Origin: Bacteroidota bacterium
GTDB lineage: Bacteria; Bacteroidota; Bacteroidia; Bacteroidales; Porphyromonadaceae
Length of the DNA: 64,000 nt
Assembly: GCA_023396255.1 (NCBI GenBank)
Contig: JAEWWU010000016.1
Coordinates: 1 to 64,000 of the forward strand
Direction: 5' to 3'
The position numbers and the translations under genes are program-made. Below, piece by piece: positions 1 to 8,966 of the stretch. How positions within the stretch are numbered: position 1 is the stretch's first letter; each line of letters opens with the position of its first letter. The notes beneath the pieces were generated by a model. The model did not search any database and was not told where the DNA came from. It was given only the letters and a program-made list of their open reading frames with translations.

Positions 1-154
1 AGCCCCAAAACCAGTCGAGAACCCTCGCTCATAATCTCTCATCAAAAACCCAATCAAAAAGGCCCCAACAAGAAACTCAAAACAAAACCAAATGTGAAAA
101 CCAAAAGGGCCTCTTCAATACCCTGCCAGAACCACTCGTCCCGTTTCGTGGGTG

Positions 155-185
155 CAAAAGTAGAAACTTTTTCTAAACCGACAAA
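155..185 (-). promoter_or_regulatory. Canonical Bacteroidota promoter pointing off the left edge
   Basis: On the minus strand TTTG (182-185) is followed after exactly 19 nt by TACTTTTG (155-162), which fits the Bacteroidota -33/-7 consensus. Transcription would run left, out of the window, through a G/T-rich leader with no ORF in the remaining 150 nt. A long ORF-less leader behind a consensus promoter would suit a stable-RNA operon, but that is inference because the downstream gene is not visible. Confidence 0.65.
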
Positions 186-449
186 ATATATACAGAAAAA
201 ATAGACCCAATAACAAATATTACAAACAAGAAAAAATCAGAAAATATCTGTAAAACAACAAATTAATCCACTCCAAATAAAAATAAATCCCACCAAAAAA
301 AATTAATCAAGTAGATAAAAAACTCTATAAACTACTACTCAAAAAATCGAGAGGGCATATCTCTTCAACATCAATAAAGCAGCTTCGAGACAGTTGGTTC
401 TCTCAATATGAAAACCTCTACCTAGGTATATCCCTCCAAAAGAAACCTA

Positions 450-482
450 CCACTGCTCACTCCCTAATGGGACGAGCAGTGG
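450..482 (-). terminator. Hairpin downstream of the BspA-like gene
   Basis: A 9-bp perfect stem, CCACTGCTC (450-458) with GAGCAGTGG (474-482), has an inner CCC/GGG pairing. It lies about 70 nt past the stop codon of the minus-strand LRR gene. The T-run after the stem is poor (TAGGTTTCTTTT), so termination is plausible but not certain. Confidence 0.55.
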
Positions 483-550
483 TATGAACAATTGTTATGT
501 GAATATCAGTGCCCTTTATATTATAGGCATTTGATTGCACCACCGAAGGG

Positions 551-2932
551 TCAGGGTTTTACCACTTTTTCTCCATTGATGATATAAAGACCAGGAGCTA
601 AATTCTCAAAAGAATCGTTTACTAGGTAACCGTCAATCGTGTAAATGGCGGTTGTAGCAGGAAGCACGGCATCAATCCCGCTACCTATACCAGTGGCCTG
701 ATTGTCATCTAAGAACAGAGGTATATTTTGGGGTTGCCCCTCTCCGAGATATTTTAGGGCACCTCTAAACGAATGAAAGAAACTATTAGGGTCACCTCCT
801 ACAATGGGATTCCATTTCTTATTCGATCCACTCAAGGTATAAAATCTACTCGCAGAAGCTTTTTCATTGTACACATTCGTATTCGTATTAACAAATCTCC
901 ATTGACTTGCGTCAGTAGGTGTGTCAATATTATCCACACTCTCTATTTTTACATTGGTAGCATCGAATTTATAAGTAGAGAATAAATCTGTGTTTTCAAA
1001 ACAAAGCACATAAGGATGATTACCCTCCAACTTGCCTTCTTTTTCGCTTTCTGTTTTGCTTTTTAAGCGATCATCATCAAGAGATACGAACCAGGCCCCC
1101 TTACCGTTGAGAGAGCCTGCCAAATCAATGGAGCAAACCAGTTTATAGGCTTTGAGACCAACTGGAAGACTAGCCCCACCGTAGGGTAAAGAAATGGTGT
1201 ACAGATTCAAACTATTGGACGTGAATGTGCGCTCGTATGAAGCCTTGTCGGCTGTAAATGGATAGAGTATTTTATAGTCACAACCGCGAGCAGCGTAGGG
1301 ATAAAGACTCTCTAACTTTTCGAGTTCGGCTTTGGTTTCGGCGTTATTTCTCATTTGCTCTTTTACTTTGGGGAGCAAAAAGAACTGTTGGTAATCTGCA
1401 GAGTTGTCAATCGCTTTGAAGTTGTCAGCACGGTAATTGCCATCTGCTGTTTTCATCACGAAATTCACTTGGTTGGCGGCCATAAAGTCATTCTTGGTTT
1501 CGTAGGTTAGATTCTCAGGAAGATATACCAAGGTGTAATCCAACATTGCAGAAAAGGGAGAGGTTGTTTCCAATCTTTTGACTTTAACCGTCTTTAGGGA
1601 CGCAAGCAATTCCGGGCTGTTAATCTTACTCATGTCCACATATTTCAAGTTTGTGCAGCCTCTGAACTGACGTTCCCCTATGGAAATCTTTGTGTTGGCC
1701 TCAAATATGATATACTCCAAACCGCCACAATTCAAGAATACTCCATTACCCATACTTGTGACCGTGGAGGGAATGGTGATGCTTCCCGTTAGAGGTACAG
1801 TGGCAAAACAGTTTGCACCTAACTGAGCAACAGAGCGAGGAATAACTAAGTTTTCTTGCACTTTGCGAGACCCCATAAAAGAAAAGTTTCCAATATGCTG
1901 GAGATTCTCAGGAATATGAATGCCGTTGTAGAAAATCCAATTAGGTTCATCTACTGTATTTACACCCCAAGGTTGATGACCGAGAAACGTCAAGCTGTTC
2001 GGAAGAATCAAATCACCGACAATTTTGACAGACCCGAATGCGGTGTAATGAATCTCTTCCAATCCTTCGGGGAATTCTATTCTTTCTCTAAAAGGAGATT
2101 GATTAAATGAAGCCATGCCAATAACTCTTACGCCATGCCCAAAGGTTACCGAAGAGAGTTTTGCACATTGAGCGAAAGCTAGTGTGTCAATAATCATTTC
2201 AGGAGCACTAGAACCGGCACTTCTATCTTTGAAGGTCACTCGGGTAAGTTCTCTATTCCATTCGAATGCTTCGTTATCGATCAAGGCAATATCCGTTGGA
2301 ATAGTCAGATTCGTCAAATTGCAGCTGTTGAAAGCAAATTTCCCAATTCGCCCCACTTTGCAATTATCCGCAAAAGTTAATGAGGTGAACTTACTACAGT
2401 TGTGGCACATCACATCCGGAATTTCTTTCAAGTTGGTAGATTGGATGGTTAAAGCACGGATCTGCGTCCCATTGACATCCTGGAACCGGGCTTGGATATT
2501 CTGAATTGAAGGACTGATTACCAAATCATACAGTGGGGGAAAATTCTCTCTTGGCAAATTGTCATAAAGATTTGCCGACAATTTACGGATTCCGGTAATG
2601 GTGTGATGGTTTGCAACAACGTGATTATCGGCGTCATCCATCGAATTAAAGATTTCTACCCTTCCGTTAGGAAGCTCGATTCGAATGGCTTTGCCTTCTG
2701 GAACTTCTGGTTTTGAACGGAATAGAATTTTAGTAACAGCTCCTTCGTCTTTGCCACTAATGTCGTTACGGTAGGTATCAATACCATAATAAACATCAAT
2801 GCTTTGTATTGCACCACTAGCATTCTCGTAAGTTGCTGAAGCCTTATACCACCATTGTTGCGCCAAGATGGAGTTTGTTCCCATAAAACAGAGTATTGCC
2901 CCTGCCCAAAAGCTAAGTAATTCTTTTTTCAT
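551..2932 (-). CDS. BspA-like leucine-rich repeat surface protein
   Basis: This 793-aa protein has a clear signal peptide (MKKELLSFWAGAILCF...ILAQQ). About residues 160-480 carry LRR_5/BspA repeats, with recurring pieces such as LTIPTDIALIDNEAFEW, SITIPSTVTSMGNGVF and ISIGERQFRGCTNLKYV. Proteins of this family are secreted or surface-exposed and often bind host matrix or other bacteria; that role is inferred here. The extreme C-terminus (IYTIDGYLVN...GLYIINGEKVVKP) resembles the short terminal motif of many Bacteroidales BspA proteins rather than a full T9SS domain. It is monocistronic, with a likely -7 box about 185 nt upstream and a hairpin after the stop. The LRR assignment is firm, the ligand unknown. 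Confidence 0.85.
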   Translation of the reverse strand: MKKELLSFWAGAILCFMGTNSILAQQWWYKASATYENASGAIQSIDVYYGIDTYRNDISGKDEGAVTKILFRSKPEVPEGKAIRIELPNGRVEIFNSMDDADNHVVANHHTITGIRKLSANLYDNLPRENFPPLYDLVISPSIQNIQARFQDVNGTQIRALTIQSTNLKEIPDVMCHNCSKFTSLTFADNCKVGRIGKFAFNSCNLTNLTIPTDIALIDNEAFEWNRELTRVTFKDRSAGSSAPEMIIDTLAFAQCAKLSSVTFGHGVRVIGMASFNQSPFRERIEFPEGLEEIHYTAFGSVKIVGDLILPNSLTFLGHQPWGVNTVDEPNWIFYNGIHIPENLQHIGNFSFMGSRKVQENLVIPRSVAQLGANCFATVPLTGSITIPSTVTSMGNGVFLNCGGLEYIIFEANTKISIGERQFRGCTNLKYVDMSKINSPELLASLKTVKVKRLETTSPFSAMLDYTLVYLPENLTYETKNDFMAANQVNFVMKTADGNYRADNFKAIDNSADYQQFFLLPKVKEQMRNNAETKAELEKLESLYPYAARGCDYKILYPFTADKASYERTFTSNSLNLYTISLPYGGASLPVGLKAYKLVCSIDLAGSLNGKGAWFVSLDDDRLKSKTESEKEGKLEGNHPYVLCFENTDLFSTYKFDATNVKIESVDNIDTPTDASQWRFVNTNTNVYNEKASASRFYTLSGSNKKWNPIVGGDPNSFFHSFRGALKYLGEGQPQNIPLFLDDNQATGIGSGIDAVLPATTAIYTIDGYLVNDSFENLAPGLYIINGEKVVKP

Positions 2933-3400
2933 ATTGTTTTTATTATTGGATCATTCTTTCTCTGAAAGAACAAGTTAGTATCACCAAAAATCTCCGAATT
3001 CAGTCACTTGGATGCGTTATAGATTCTCAAGTACGAAGATTTATTATTTCAAATCAATATGTGTACTCCGACGTTTCTTATACGACACTCTTTGATATTG
3101 TTTTACAATTTGCGAACAAAGTTAATAATAATTATTGAAATAAAATGCATTAATCAAGGATAAAGAAAAAATAGCTAGCTAAATAAGGTATAAAATGCAA
3201 AATACCTCTCCTATCAATATACCTAAAGCATATAGAGTCCATTGCACAACTCTCCACTTATACACCCAACAAAGAATCTGCATTTTGCACCTCTATAATA
3301 TTATTGGATCTGCCAGAGTTATTATGGGCATCTCTCCCAATGGGAACAACTTAGGCGATTTGCTAACAAAGAAGAGAATTACACGGAATTCGAAAATGAG
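2933..3400. other. Gap upstream of the BspA-like gene
   Basis: This gap holds the 5' UTR and -7 box of the LRR gene. On the plus strand about 3310-3445 reads as a protein-like stretch (HLSQWEQLRRFANKEENY and on to EILQHVADHFNYH) with no good start and a stop soon after, probably a gene fragment. I do not recognise it. Confidence 0.35.
3117..3124 (-). promoter_or_regulatory. -7 box for the BspA-like gene
   Basis: TAACTTTG on the minus strand matches TAnnTTTG and faces the LRR gene. No good TTG is found 19-20 nt upstream. It would give a 5' UTR of about 180 nt. Confidence 0.4.
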
Positions 3401-3403
3401 ATT

Positions 3404-3826
3404 CTACAACACGTTGCCGATCATTTCAACTATCATATTCGATCCAAAATATGGATATAAAAACTCTTGCAAACTCGTAATGCAGAGGAAAATCCACCTC
3501 TCCTTCAGCAACTCTCCATTGCCTCTTCCTTGGTTAGAGGAATGTGCGCCTCCATTCTCATATGCGTTGTCTGAGGGAAATTTGTCAAAACTTGTCCGAG
3601 ATTCTACTATTATTCTGACCGAGACAACCCAAATTAGTTTTTGGTGAGTCACCATTGCAATCGCTTCTGCAATGTTACTCACCCCCAATTTTGCAAACAA
3701 ACTCTTACGATAACTCTTCACCGAATTTTCGGAACGATTGATCTTTAGTGCGATCACTCTCGTCGATAAACATTGATTTGCCAATCTTATTACATCCTTT
3801 TCTTCTTGCTCAACGTGATGTCCCAA
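3404..3826 (-). pseudogene. Remnant of a LuxR-type DNA-binding regulator
   Basis: Residues about 8-57 form a convincing LuxR-family helix-turn-helix (KDVIRLANQCLSTRVIALK, then NSVKSYRKSLFAKLGVSNIA). Family members normally end soon after this HTH. Here the frame runs on about 80 residues into sequence that looks non-coding. The only starts are TTG (3826) or none, because an in-frame stop lies about 16 codons upstream, so no sensor or receiver domain is attached. A second frame upstream (ALCLVSLALSQEVGVAIAT) may be the displaced N-terminal part. I read this as a decayed regulator, though a tiny stand-alone HTH protein cannot be excluded. Confidence 0.45.
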
Positions 3827-3940
3827 CGCCCTCTCTTTACAGGAAATACCACATACGATCTGAGTTAGTTGCTATGGCAACCCCTACCTCTTGTGATAGA
3901 GCCAACGATACTAAACAAAGCGCCAACCAAATATGCTCAA

Positions 3941-4323
3941 ATGAATCTAACTTTTAAAGTGTGTAATCTGATGATTGACCAAAATTTTCGCCCTACTCTG
4001 ATGCTGTAAAAGACGGAAGTTATAGGAAATAGTGTATTTCAATCTATCCAACCAAATAAGCAATTCCTTGATGAAGTCAATCCTGCCTTATCGACTAACA
4101 TCAAAAATCGAAATCCTCCTCTAGAATGTACTTATAATAAAGAACCATATCTACACCCTCCCCACAAAGGAAAAGGGGATTTGTCTGTAACGTAGGGAAA
4201 ATTCATCTTGTTGCAACCTATAATAATACAAATAGACTCATAGGTAATTCTGACAAATTACAAAATCAATATAAGAGTGTAGATGGAGATTACTCACCCT
4301 CTCGCAAAGGATGGAGAGGATGA
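3941..4323 (+). pseudogene. Broken ORF of unknown function
   Basis: From ATG 3941 the plus strand reads MNLTFKVCNLMIDQNFRPT..., meets an in-frame TAA at 4007-4009, then stays open through QSIQPNKQFLDEVNPALST to a TAG at 4193. From about 4180 a second frame takes over with protein-like sequence (VGKIHLVATYNNTNRLIG to GDYSPSRKGWRG) and stops at 4321-4323. One stop plus one frameshift would explain this as a single gene of about 128 codons, fragmentary or degraded. I do not recognise the family, and the open frames could be chance. Confidence 0.3.
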
Positions 4324-4426
4324 GGTAATTTGAACAGCTGACTCTCTTCAGAGATACATACTCATAATACATTATATGTTACAAGTGTAAAAATCCAGTC
4401 TAAAAGAAGAGGAAACGTACTGCCCA

Positions 4427-4828
4427 TCAAATAAATCGGTGACAATAAGAGAAATTTTGAACATCTCCCTCCTCGAAAAAGTTCTTGTAATGTGTTATTT
4501 CAAAAACACCTTGAGCCGGAGAATAAAGAGCAACAATTGCATCATATCTGAGGGGTAAATCAATTCTTTTTTCCCGACGAAAAGCGTGAGCAACAGAAAT
4601 AATGTGACGTTTTTTATCCCTATCAATCGTATTGGTTGCCTCTATTACTGCGCTGGACGTCCTTGTCTTCACCTCAATAGCAATCAGAGTACGCCTATCT
4701 GTAGCCAAAATGTCAGCCTCGTAGTTTTTGTAATGCCAATTGACAGCTAAAATTCGGTATCCTTTATTCATCAGATAGCGACAAGCTGCCAATTCCCCGG
4801 CCTTCCCCAATTGATTGTGTAAAGCCAT
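4427..4828 (-). CDS. yraN: YraN/UPF0102 family endonuclease-like protein
   Basis: This 133-aa protein has the family layout: an N-terminal GKAGELAACRYLMNKGYRIL, then a restriction-endonuclease-like core with an acidic EADILA and the IAIEVKTRT strand (E-x-K). YraN proteins are predicted Holliday-junction-resolvase-like nucleases of unclear role. It starts directly after the stop of the GNAT acyltransferase (next base, 4828/4829), so it is translated from the same mRNA as the two acyltransferases. The functional link is not obvious and may be only operon packing. Confidence 0.88.
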   Translation of the reverse strand: MALHNQLGKAGELAACRYLMNKGYRILAVNWHYKNYEADILATDRRTLIAIEVKTRTSSAVIEATNTIDRDKKRHIISVAHAFRREKRIDLPLRYDAIVALYSPAQGVFEITHYKNFFEEGDVQNFSYCHRFI

Positions 4829-5761
4829 TCAAATGTTTTTTTCAAATGTATCAATATGGCGCTTTTTCTTTTCGTCTAAGATATGTTCTATCGCAATCAA
4901 TATACCAGTTTCTTCTACGTAACCAAACTCTTCATTCACGGCTGTTCCCAACATTCTTAGCTCCGGAGAAAGAGAAATATACGCACTAAACAGAGGAGGA
5001 ATATTGATTCCATACTCACGGACCGTTTTTTTAAGAGTTTTGTAATCTGCCATTATGTTGTTTGCCTTAAATACCCTTTTTACCACGTCCTCCTCTATCT
5101 GTATGGGCAAAGGTGTTATGGGCTTTACCAAATCCTCTTTATCCTTAAAGTAAATCTCCATAAACTTGAGAATCAAGTTGCGACAAAAAGGATTATAGGT
5201 TTTATACATTGTCACCTTGCCAAAGAAATATCGAATTTCTGGATATATAACGGTCAAAGCTCCTAAACCGTCCCACAAGTTATCCAAGGCAAATATAGAA
5301 AGCCCATCCACTCTCGTTGATTGGAAATCATTGGCAACAAAAGAACGCCCCAACTCTATTGTATAAGGGAGGTAATCCTTCACAAAAAGGTCACTGTAAG
5401 TAAACATATGCGATGTTGCCATTGCATCTGTTCCTTCCGAATGCGCTATAACATCCCTCCCTAAGATAAACCGGTATCCCCCTACAATGACCTGTTTTTC
5501 CGGATTCCAAACAATGAGCTGCTTATATCCATTAGGCATCAAATCGAACTCATCCACATCGCAACTACTTCCCGTACCTCCTCCACCGGCTCTAAAACAC
5601 TCCTCTCTAATTCGTCCCACCTCTCTCATCAGATTAGGTGCTTGCTCTGCCGAAAATATATAAATCTCATTGCCACTCTTATTGGTGTAACGCAAAAAGA
5701 GATCCGAGGTAAGTTCTTGCTTTAATACCTCCTTATCAATAGGTAATATGATAGATTCCAT
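4829..5761 (-). CDS. glsB: GNAT-type N-acyltransferase, GlsB-like (amino-acid lipid synthesis)
   Basis: This 310-aa protein is of the GNAT/hemolysin-like acyltransferase family (ornithine-lipid OlsB type). Visible features are the early REVGRIREECFRAGGGG segment, the VWNPEKQVIVGGYRFILG strand pair and the ELGRSFV motif near residue 135. In Bacteroides thetaiotaomicron the homologous pair GlsB/GlsA makes glycine lipids: GlsB N-acylates the amino acid with a 3-hydroxy fatty acid, then GlsA O-acylates the hydroxyl. The partner-like gene lies 9 nt upstream (5762-5770) in the same operon, which strongly supports this reading. Whether glycine, serine-glycine or another head group is used cannot be told from the sequence. 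Confidence 0.8.
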   Translation of the reverse strand: MESIILPIDKEVLKQELTSDLFLRYTNKSGNEIYIFSAEQAPNLMREVGRIREECFRAGGGGTGSSCDVDEFDLMPNGYKQLIVWNPEKQVIVGGYRFILGRDVIAHSEGTDAMATSHMFTYSDLFVKDYLPYTIELGRSFVANDFQSTRVDGLSIFALDNLWDGLGALTVIYPEIRYFFGKVTMYKTYNPFCRNLILKFMEIYFKDKEDLVKPITPLPIQIEEDVVKRVFKANNIMADYKTLKKTVREYGINIPPLFSAYISLSPELRMLGTAVNEEFGYVEETGILIAIEHILDEKKKRHIDTFEKNI

Positions 5762-5770
5762 TGTAGATAC

Positions 5771-6616
5771 TTAGTTATTTTTTGCCAATACAGATGGAAG
5801 AGAGTACACCACACTGCGTACTCGCATAATAGCCTCGTTGTATTGAGATGATTTAAGGTTGGTAAAATCTGTATAAGGAATGGGCTCTCCCACCACAATT
5901 GAGAACGATTTGCCTTTGGCTCTAAACATTTCATCTGGAAGTAGAGCCGTACCAGGATTGAATTTCATTTTCAACAAGCTGCGAATCTTCTCTATCGCAT
6001 AAAAATGAGTACTGTTACGCCCAGAAAAAAAGATAGGTACAATATCTCTCTTGTGCTCAACTGCTTGTTTTACAAAACTTTTGTTCCAAACTATATCTTG
6101 TATTTGCCCGTTTATCAAGCGAGAACACAAGCCTGCCGGAAAAGTCAATACGGGTAAATCTCCCTCCAAAGCCTCATTCATTTTCTGAACTGAGGTGCGC
6201 GCTTGAACTCCGTATTTATTCACTGGGACAAATATACTCTGCAAAGGTTTCAAATTGAACAAGAGATCATTCACGATGTACTTCACACTTCCCCTGTAAT
6301 GACTTCCAATAATGGAACTTAAACAAATCCCATCCAATCCTCCTAATGGGTGATTGGCAACAAAAAGAGCTCGACCATTTTGTGGTAAATAATCTTTGCC
6401 TACAACTTTCAACGAAAGATTGAAGTGCTTAACCAAGGCATTCATAAAAGCAACACCATCCAAGTTGGAATAAGTCCGCAAAATGTAATTGATTTCATCT
6501 TGATGAATCAATCGCTCCAAAAGGTTAGCTATGAACTTGGGTAACTCTTTTCCCCGTCGTTTACTAATGATATCCCCTATATTTATCTGAAGAATATCCG
6601 ATGATTCTTGTTTCAT
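5771..6616 (-). CDS. glsA: PlsC-type O-acyltransferase, GlsA-like
   Basis: This 281-aa protein of the lysophospholipid/glycerol-phosphate acyltransferase superfamily carries the catalytic block as ANHPLGGLDG (around residue 90) and an FPAGLCSR segment resembling the substrate-binding block III. The ATG start at 6616 is followed by MKQESSDILQINIGDIIS, a common N-terminus in this family. Membrane-associated acyl transfer is expected. It heads the operon with the GNAT acyltransferase and yraN. A -7 box (TACTTTTG, 6660-6667) lies about 45 nt upstream. It is likely the O-acyltransferase of glycine-lipid-type aminolipids; a phosphatidate role is the alternative. Confidence 0.8.
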   Translation of the reverse strand: MKQESSDILQINIGDIISKRRGKELPKFIANLLERLIHQDEINYILRTYSNLDGVAFMNALVKHFNLSLKVVGKDYLPQNGRALFVANHPLGGLDGICLSSIIGSHYRGSVKYIVNDLLFNLKPLQSIFVPVNKYGVQARTSVQKMNEALEGDLPVLTFPAGLCSRLINGQIQDIVWNKSFVKQAVEHKRDIVPIFFSGRNSTHFYAIEKIRSLLKMKFNPGTALLPDEMFRAKGKSFSIVVGEPIPYTDFTNLKSSQYNEAIMRVRSVVYSLPSVLAKNN

Positions 6617-6659
6617 TCTATCGACTTCCTTGACTGGCTCCTAACTCATTTCTATGGGA

Positions 6660-6667
6660 CAAAAGTA
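6660..6667 (-). promoter_or_regulatory. -7 box for the acyltransferase operon
   Basis: TACTTTTG on the minus strand fits TAnnTTTG and is placed about 45 nt upstream of the first acyltransferase ATG. The -33 element is weak. Confidence 0.5.
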
Positions 6668-6741
6668 CAATTTTCAGAAAACTTTCTCCTCGAAATAAAA
6701 AATTAGGATTGATCAATACCCCATTCACACTACTCCCTCCA

Positions 6742-8493
6742 CTATCCTTTTTTTTCCAATTGAGCACAAATTGTATCTATGCGTTGTTGCAGTATTTTTC
6801 TAACCTGCTCCTCACTTTCCTCTTGAGAAAAAGAAGCACGCACCCCCACGTAAAACTTTATCTTGGGCTCCGTTCCGGAAGGACGTATGGAAAGAACCGT
6901 GCCGTTGTTTGTTCTAAACTGCAATACATTGCTTGTTTGAGGCATAGAAATAGAAACCTCCGATCCTTTGAGTAGATCTTTATGTATCAGTGTTTTGTAG
7001 TCAAAAATATCCGTTACTAGTTCTCCTGCCAAGAATTTGGGCGGTGTTTGGCGAAAATTGGTCATCATTTGCTCAATCTCTTGACTACCCTCTCTCCCCT
7101 TCTTCACTACGCTCACTCCCTTTTCCAAGAAGAACCCAAACTCTTGATAAATTTTGGCAAGCAACTCATCCACAGTCAAATTTCGGTCTCGCAGCCAAGC
7201 AACGAACTCGGCAAACATAGCGCAAGCTGAAACAGAACTTTTGTCCCGAATAAAGTCCTCCCACAAAAAGCCATAACTTTCTTCACCGCCTCCAATGTAG
7301 TTTTTTAGACCTTCATTTTCTTTTATTACGTGGGCAATCCACTTAAACCCAGTGTAACAATCGTACACCTCTACATTGTACTTCTTCGCGATCTCAGAAA
7401 CAAGTTCTGTTGTAACAATCGTCTTCACTATATAGTCGTTGGGCTTAATAATTCCCAATTCTTGGCGTCTTACTATTGAGTAATAAATCAAAAGAGAGCA
7501 TATTTGATTTCCATTGAGAAGAATCAAATTTCCCCTCCTGTTTCTAATGGCAACTCCCAATCGATCTCCATCTGGATCTGAAGCCAAAACCAATGAAGCT
7601 CCCATTTCTTCCGCTTTTCTCAAAGCCAAATCCATTGCTGCCGGTTCTTCGGGATTAGGAGAAGCCACTGTTGGGAAATCCCCTGAAACAACATCCTGCT
7701 CCGGAACACGGATAATATTCTTAAAACCCATAGCTTGAAGTGTTCTTGGCACTAAGAAAACTCCGGTTCCGTGAATTGGTGTATACACAATACCCATACT
7801 GCACTGCCGTTCAATTGCCTGAGGAGAGAGAGATAGAGAAGCAACATCTTCCACAAACGGAACATCTATATTCTCTCCTATTTTTACAATTAGCTCAGCA
7901 TTAGGCTCCGCTTTAACATCCTTCACGGTCGTTATCTTGCTAACCTCCTCTATTATACGAGCGTCGTGAGGCGCTATTATTTGTGCTCCATCCGACCAAT
8001 AGGTCTTGTATCCGTTGTATTCTTTGGGGTTATGAGAAGCCGTAATCATTACACCGCTCTTACATTGCAGTTTTCTAATTGCATAAGAGATCTCCGGAGT
8101 TGGACGCAAGGCATCAAAAATATAGACCTTTATTCCATTAGCACTAAAAACATTCGCCGCCGTTTCGGCAAAAAAACGGCTATTGTTTCTACAATCGTAT
8201 CCAACCACTACGGCTATTTCCTCTCCGGAAAAAGTCTGGCGCAAATAATTGCATAAACCTTGGGTTGCCATAGAAACAGTATAGCGATTCATTCGATTAG
8301 AGCCTGCCCCCATTATTCCACGTAACCCTCCCGTACCAAATTCCAGATCCTTATAAAAAGCATCTATTAGTTCGGTTTTATCATTATTCTGCAATAAACT
8401 GAGGACCTCGTTACGTGTATCCTCATCATACTCGGAGCTCAACCAATTTTGAGCTCTTTTTTCTACTCTATTTAGTAGTTCTCGGTTTTCCAT
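6742..8493 (-). CDS. Phospho-sugar mutase (phosphoglucomutase/phosphomannomutase)
   Basis: This 583-aa alpha-D-phosphohexomutase has every functional loop: the active-site serine loop VMITASHNPKEYNGYK, the metal-binding loop ASDPDGDRLG, the sugar-specificity loop GGGEESYGF and the C-terminal phosphate-binding loop IRPSGTEPKIKFY. It interconverts hexose 1- and 6-phosphates in the cytoplasm, feeding glycolysis and nucleotide-sugar synthesis. The length is usual for Bacteroidales homologues. It is the last gene of an apparent three-gene operon behind the cytidylate-kinase-like and DUF695-like genes (38-nt gap). Glucose versus mannose specificity is not resolvable by eye. Confidence 0.93.
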   Translation of the reverse strand: MENRELLNRVEKRAQNWLSSEYDEDTRNEVLSLLQNNDKTELIDAFYKDLEFGTGGLRGIMGAGSNRMNRYTVSMATQGLCNYLRQTFSGEEIAVVVGYDCRNNSRFFAETAANVFSANGIKVYIFDALRPTPEISYAIRKLQCKSGVMITASHNPKEYNGYKTYWSDGAQIIAPHDARIIEEVSKITTVKDVKAEPNAELIVKIGENIDVPFVEDVASLSLSPQAIERQCSMGIVYTPIHGTGVFLVPRTLQAMGFKNIIRVPEQDVVSGDFPTVASPNPEEPAAMDLALRKAEEMGASLVLASDPDGDRLGVAIRNRRGNLILLNGNQICSLLIYYSIVRRQELGIIKPNDYIVKTIVTTELVSEIAKKYNVEVYDCYTGFKWIAHVIKENEGLKNYIGGGEESYGFLWEDFIRDKSSVSACAMFAEFVAWLRDRNLTVDELLAKIYQEFGFFLEKGVSVVKKGREGSQEIEQMMTNFRQTPPKFLAGELVTDIFDYKTLIHKDLLKGSEVSISMPQTSNVLQFRTNNGTVLSIRPSGTEPKIKFYVGVRASFSQEESEEQVRKILQQRIDTICAQLEKKG

Positions 8494-8531
8494 AATAAAT
8501 AGTTAGTTAGTCGTGGGTTACAAACAACAAA

Positions 8532-8966
8532 TTAGTCCTCTTCGACTCCATTCCAAAGCTCCAAAATACCGTGATACTCACTCCACTCCGGATCTATTTC
8601 AAGAACAAATTTAAGGGGGAGAGGAGGCAAAGATTTTAAGGTGAAGTTAAGCCTATCAAAAAAAACTTGATCGGTACGGCTATAATACACCCAATATTTA
8701 CATCCCGAAGCGAGGTAATTACCCGTCAGTATTGCCATTTTATCTTTTTCCATCGCCGGTCTAAGAAGATCCTCCACAGTCTCTATATATTGGGCATCCA
8801 TTCCTTGAGGAAACGAACTACCCTTAAACAGATACTGTATTTCTATCCTATACTTGTATTTACCTCCGGCAATAAAATCGGTCAAGTTCAACCGACCATT
8901 AACATACACTGTTCTATTTTCATCATCCAATGCGATGGAGGTAAACCAATCGTCTGTTAATTTCAT
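8532..8966 (-). CDS. DUF695-like hypothetical protein
   Basis: This is a 144-aa protein with no signal peptide. I chose ATG 8966 because it overlaps the upstream stop codon as ATGA (8963-8966), the usual sign of translational coupling; a longer reading would run deep into the upstream gene. The sequence (MKLTDDWFTSIALDDENRTV, later SSFPQGMDAQYIETVEDLL and ASGCKYWVYYSR) resembles DUF695 domains, whose function is unknown. It lies between a cytidylate-kinase-like gene and a phosphohexomutase. Confidence 0.7.
   Translation of the reverse strand: MKLTDDWFTSIALDDENRTVYVNGRLNLTDFIAGGKYKYRIEIQYLFKGSSFPQGMDAQYIETVEDLLRPAMEKDKMAILTGNYLASGCKYWVYYSRTDQVFFDRLNFTLKSLPPLPLKFVLEIDPEWSEYHGILELWNGVEED

Larger units (their letters stand above)
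1..550. other. Gene-free left end
   Basis: I see no coding region here on either strand. The stretch is AT-rich from about 180 to 420. It holds the leftward promoter at 155-185 and the terminator-like hairpin at 450-482. Confidence 0.6.

Noticed and set aside
3195..3647. 150-codon plus-strand frame
   Set aside because: No recognisable motif, no promoter, and overlaps both the LuxR remnant and another frame that looks more protein-like. Treated as part of the decayed patch, not as a gene.
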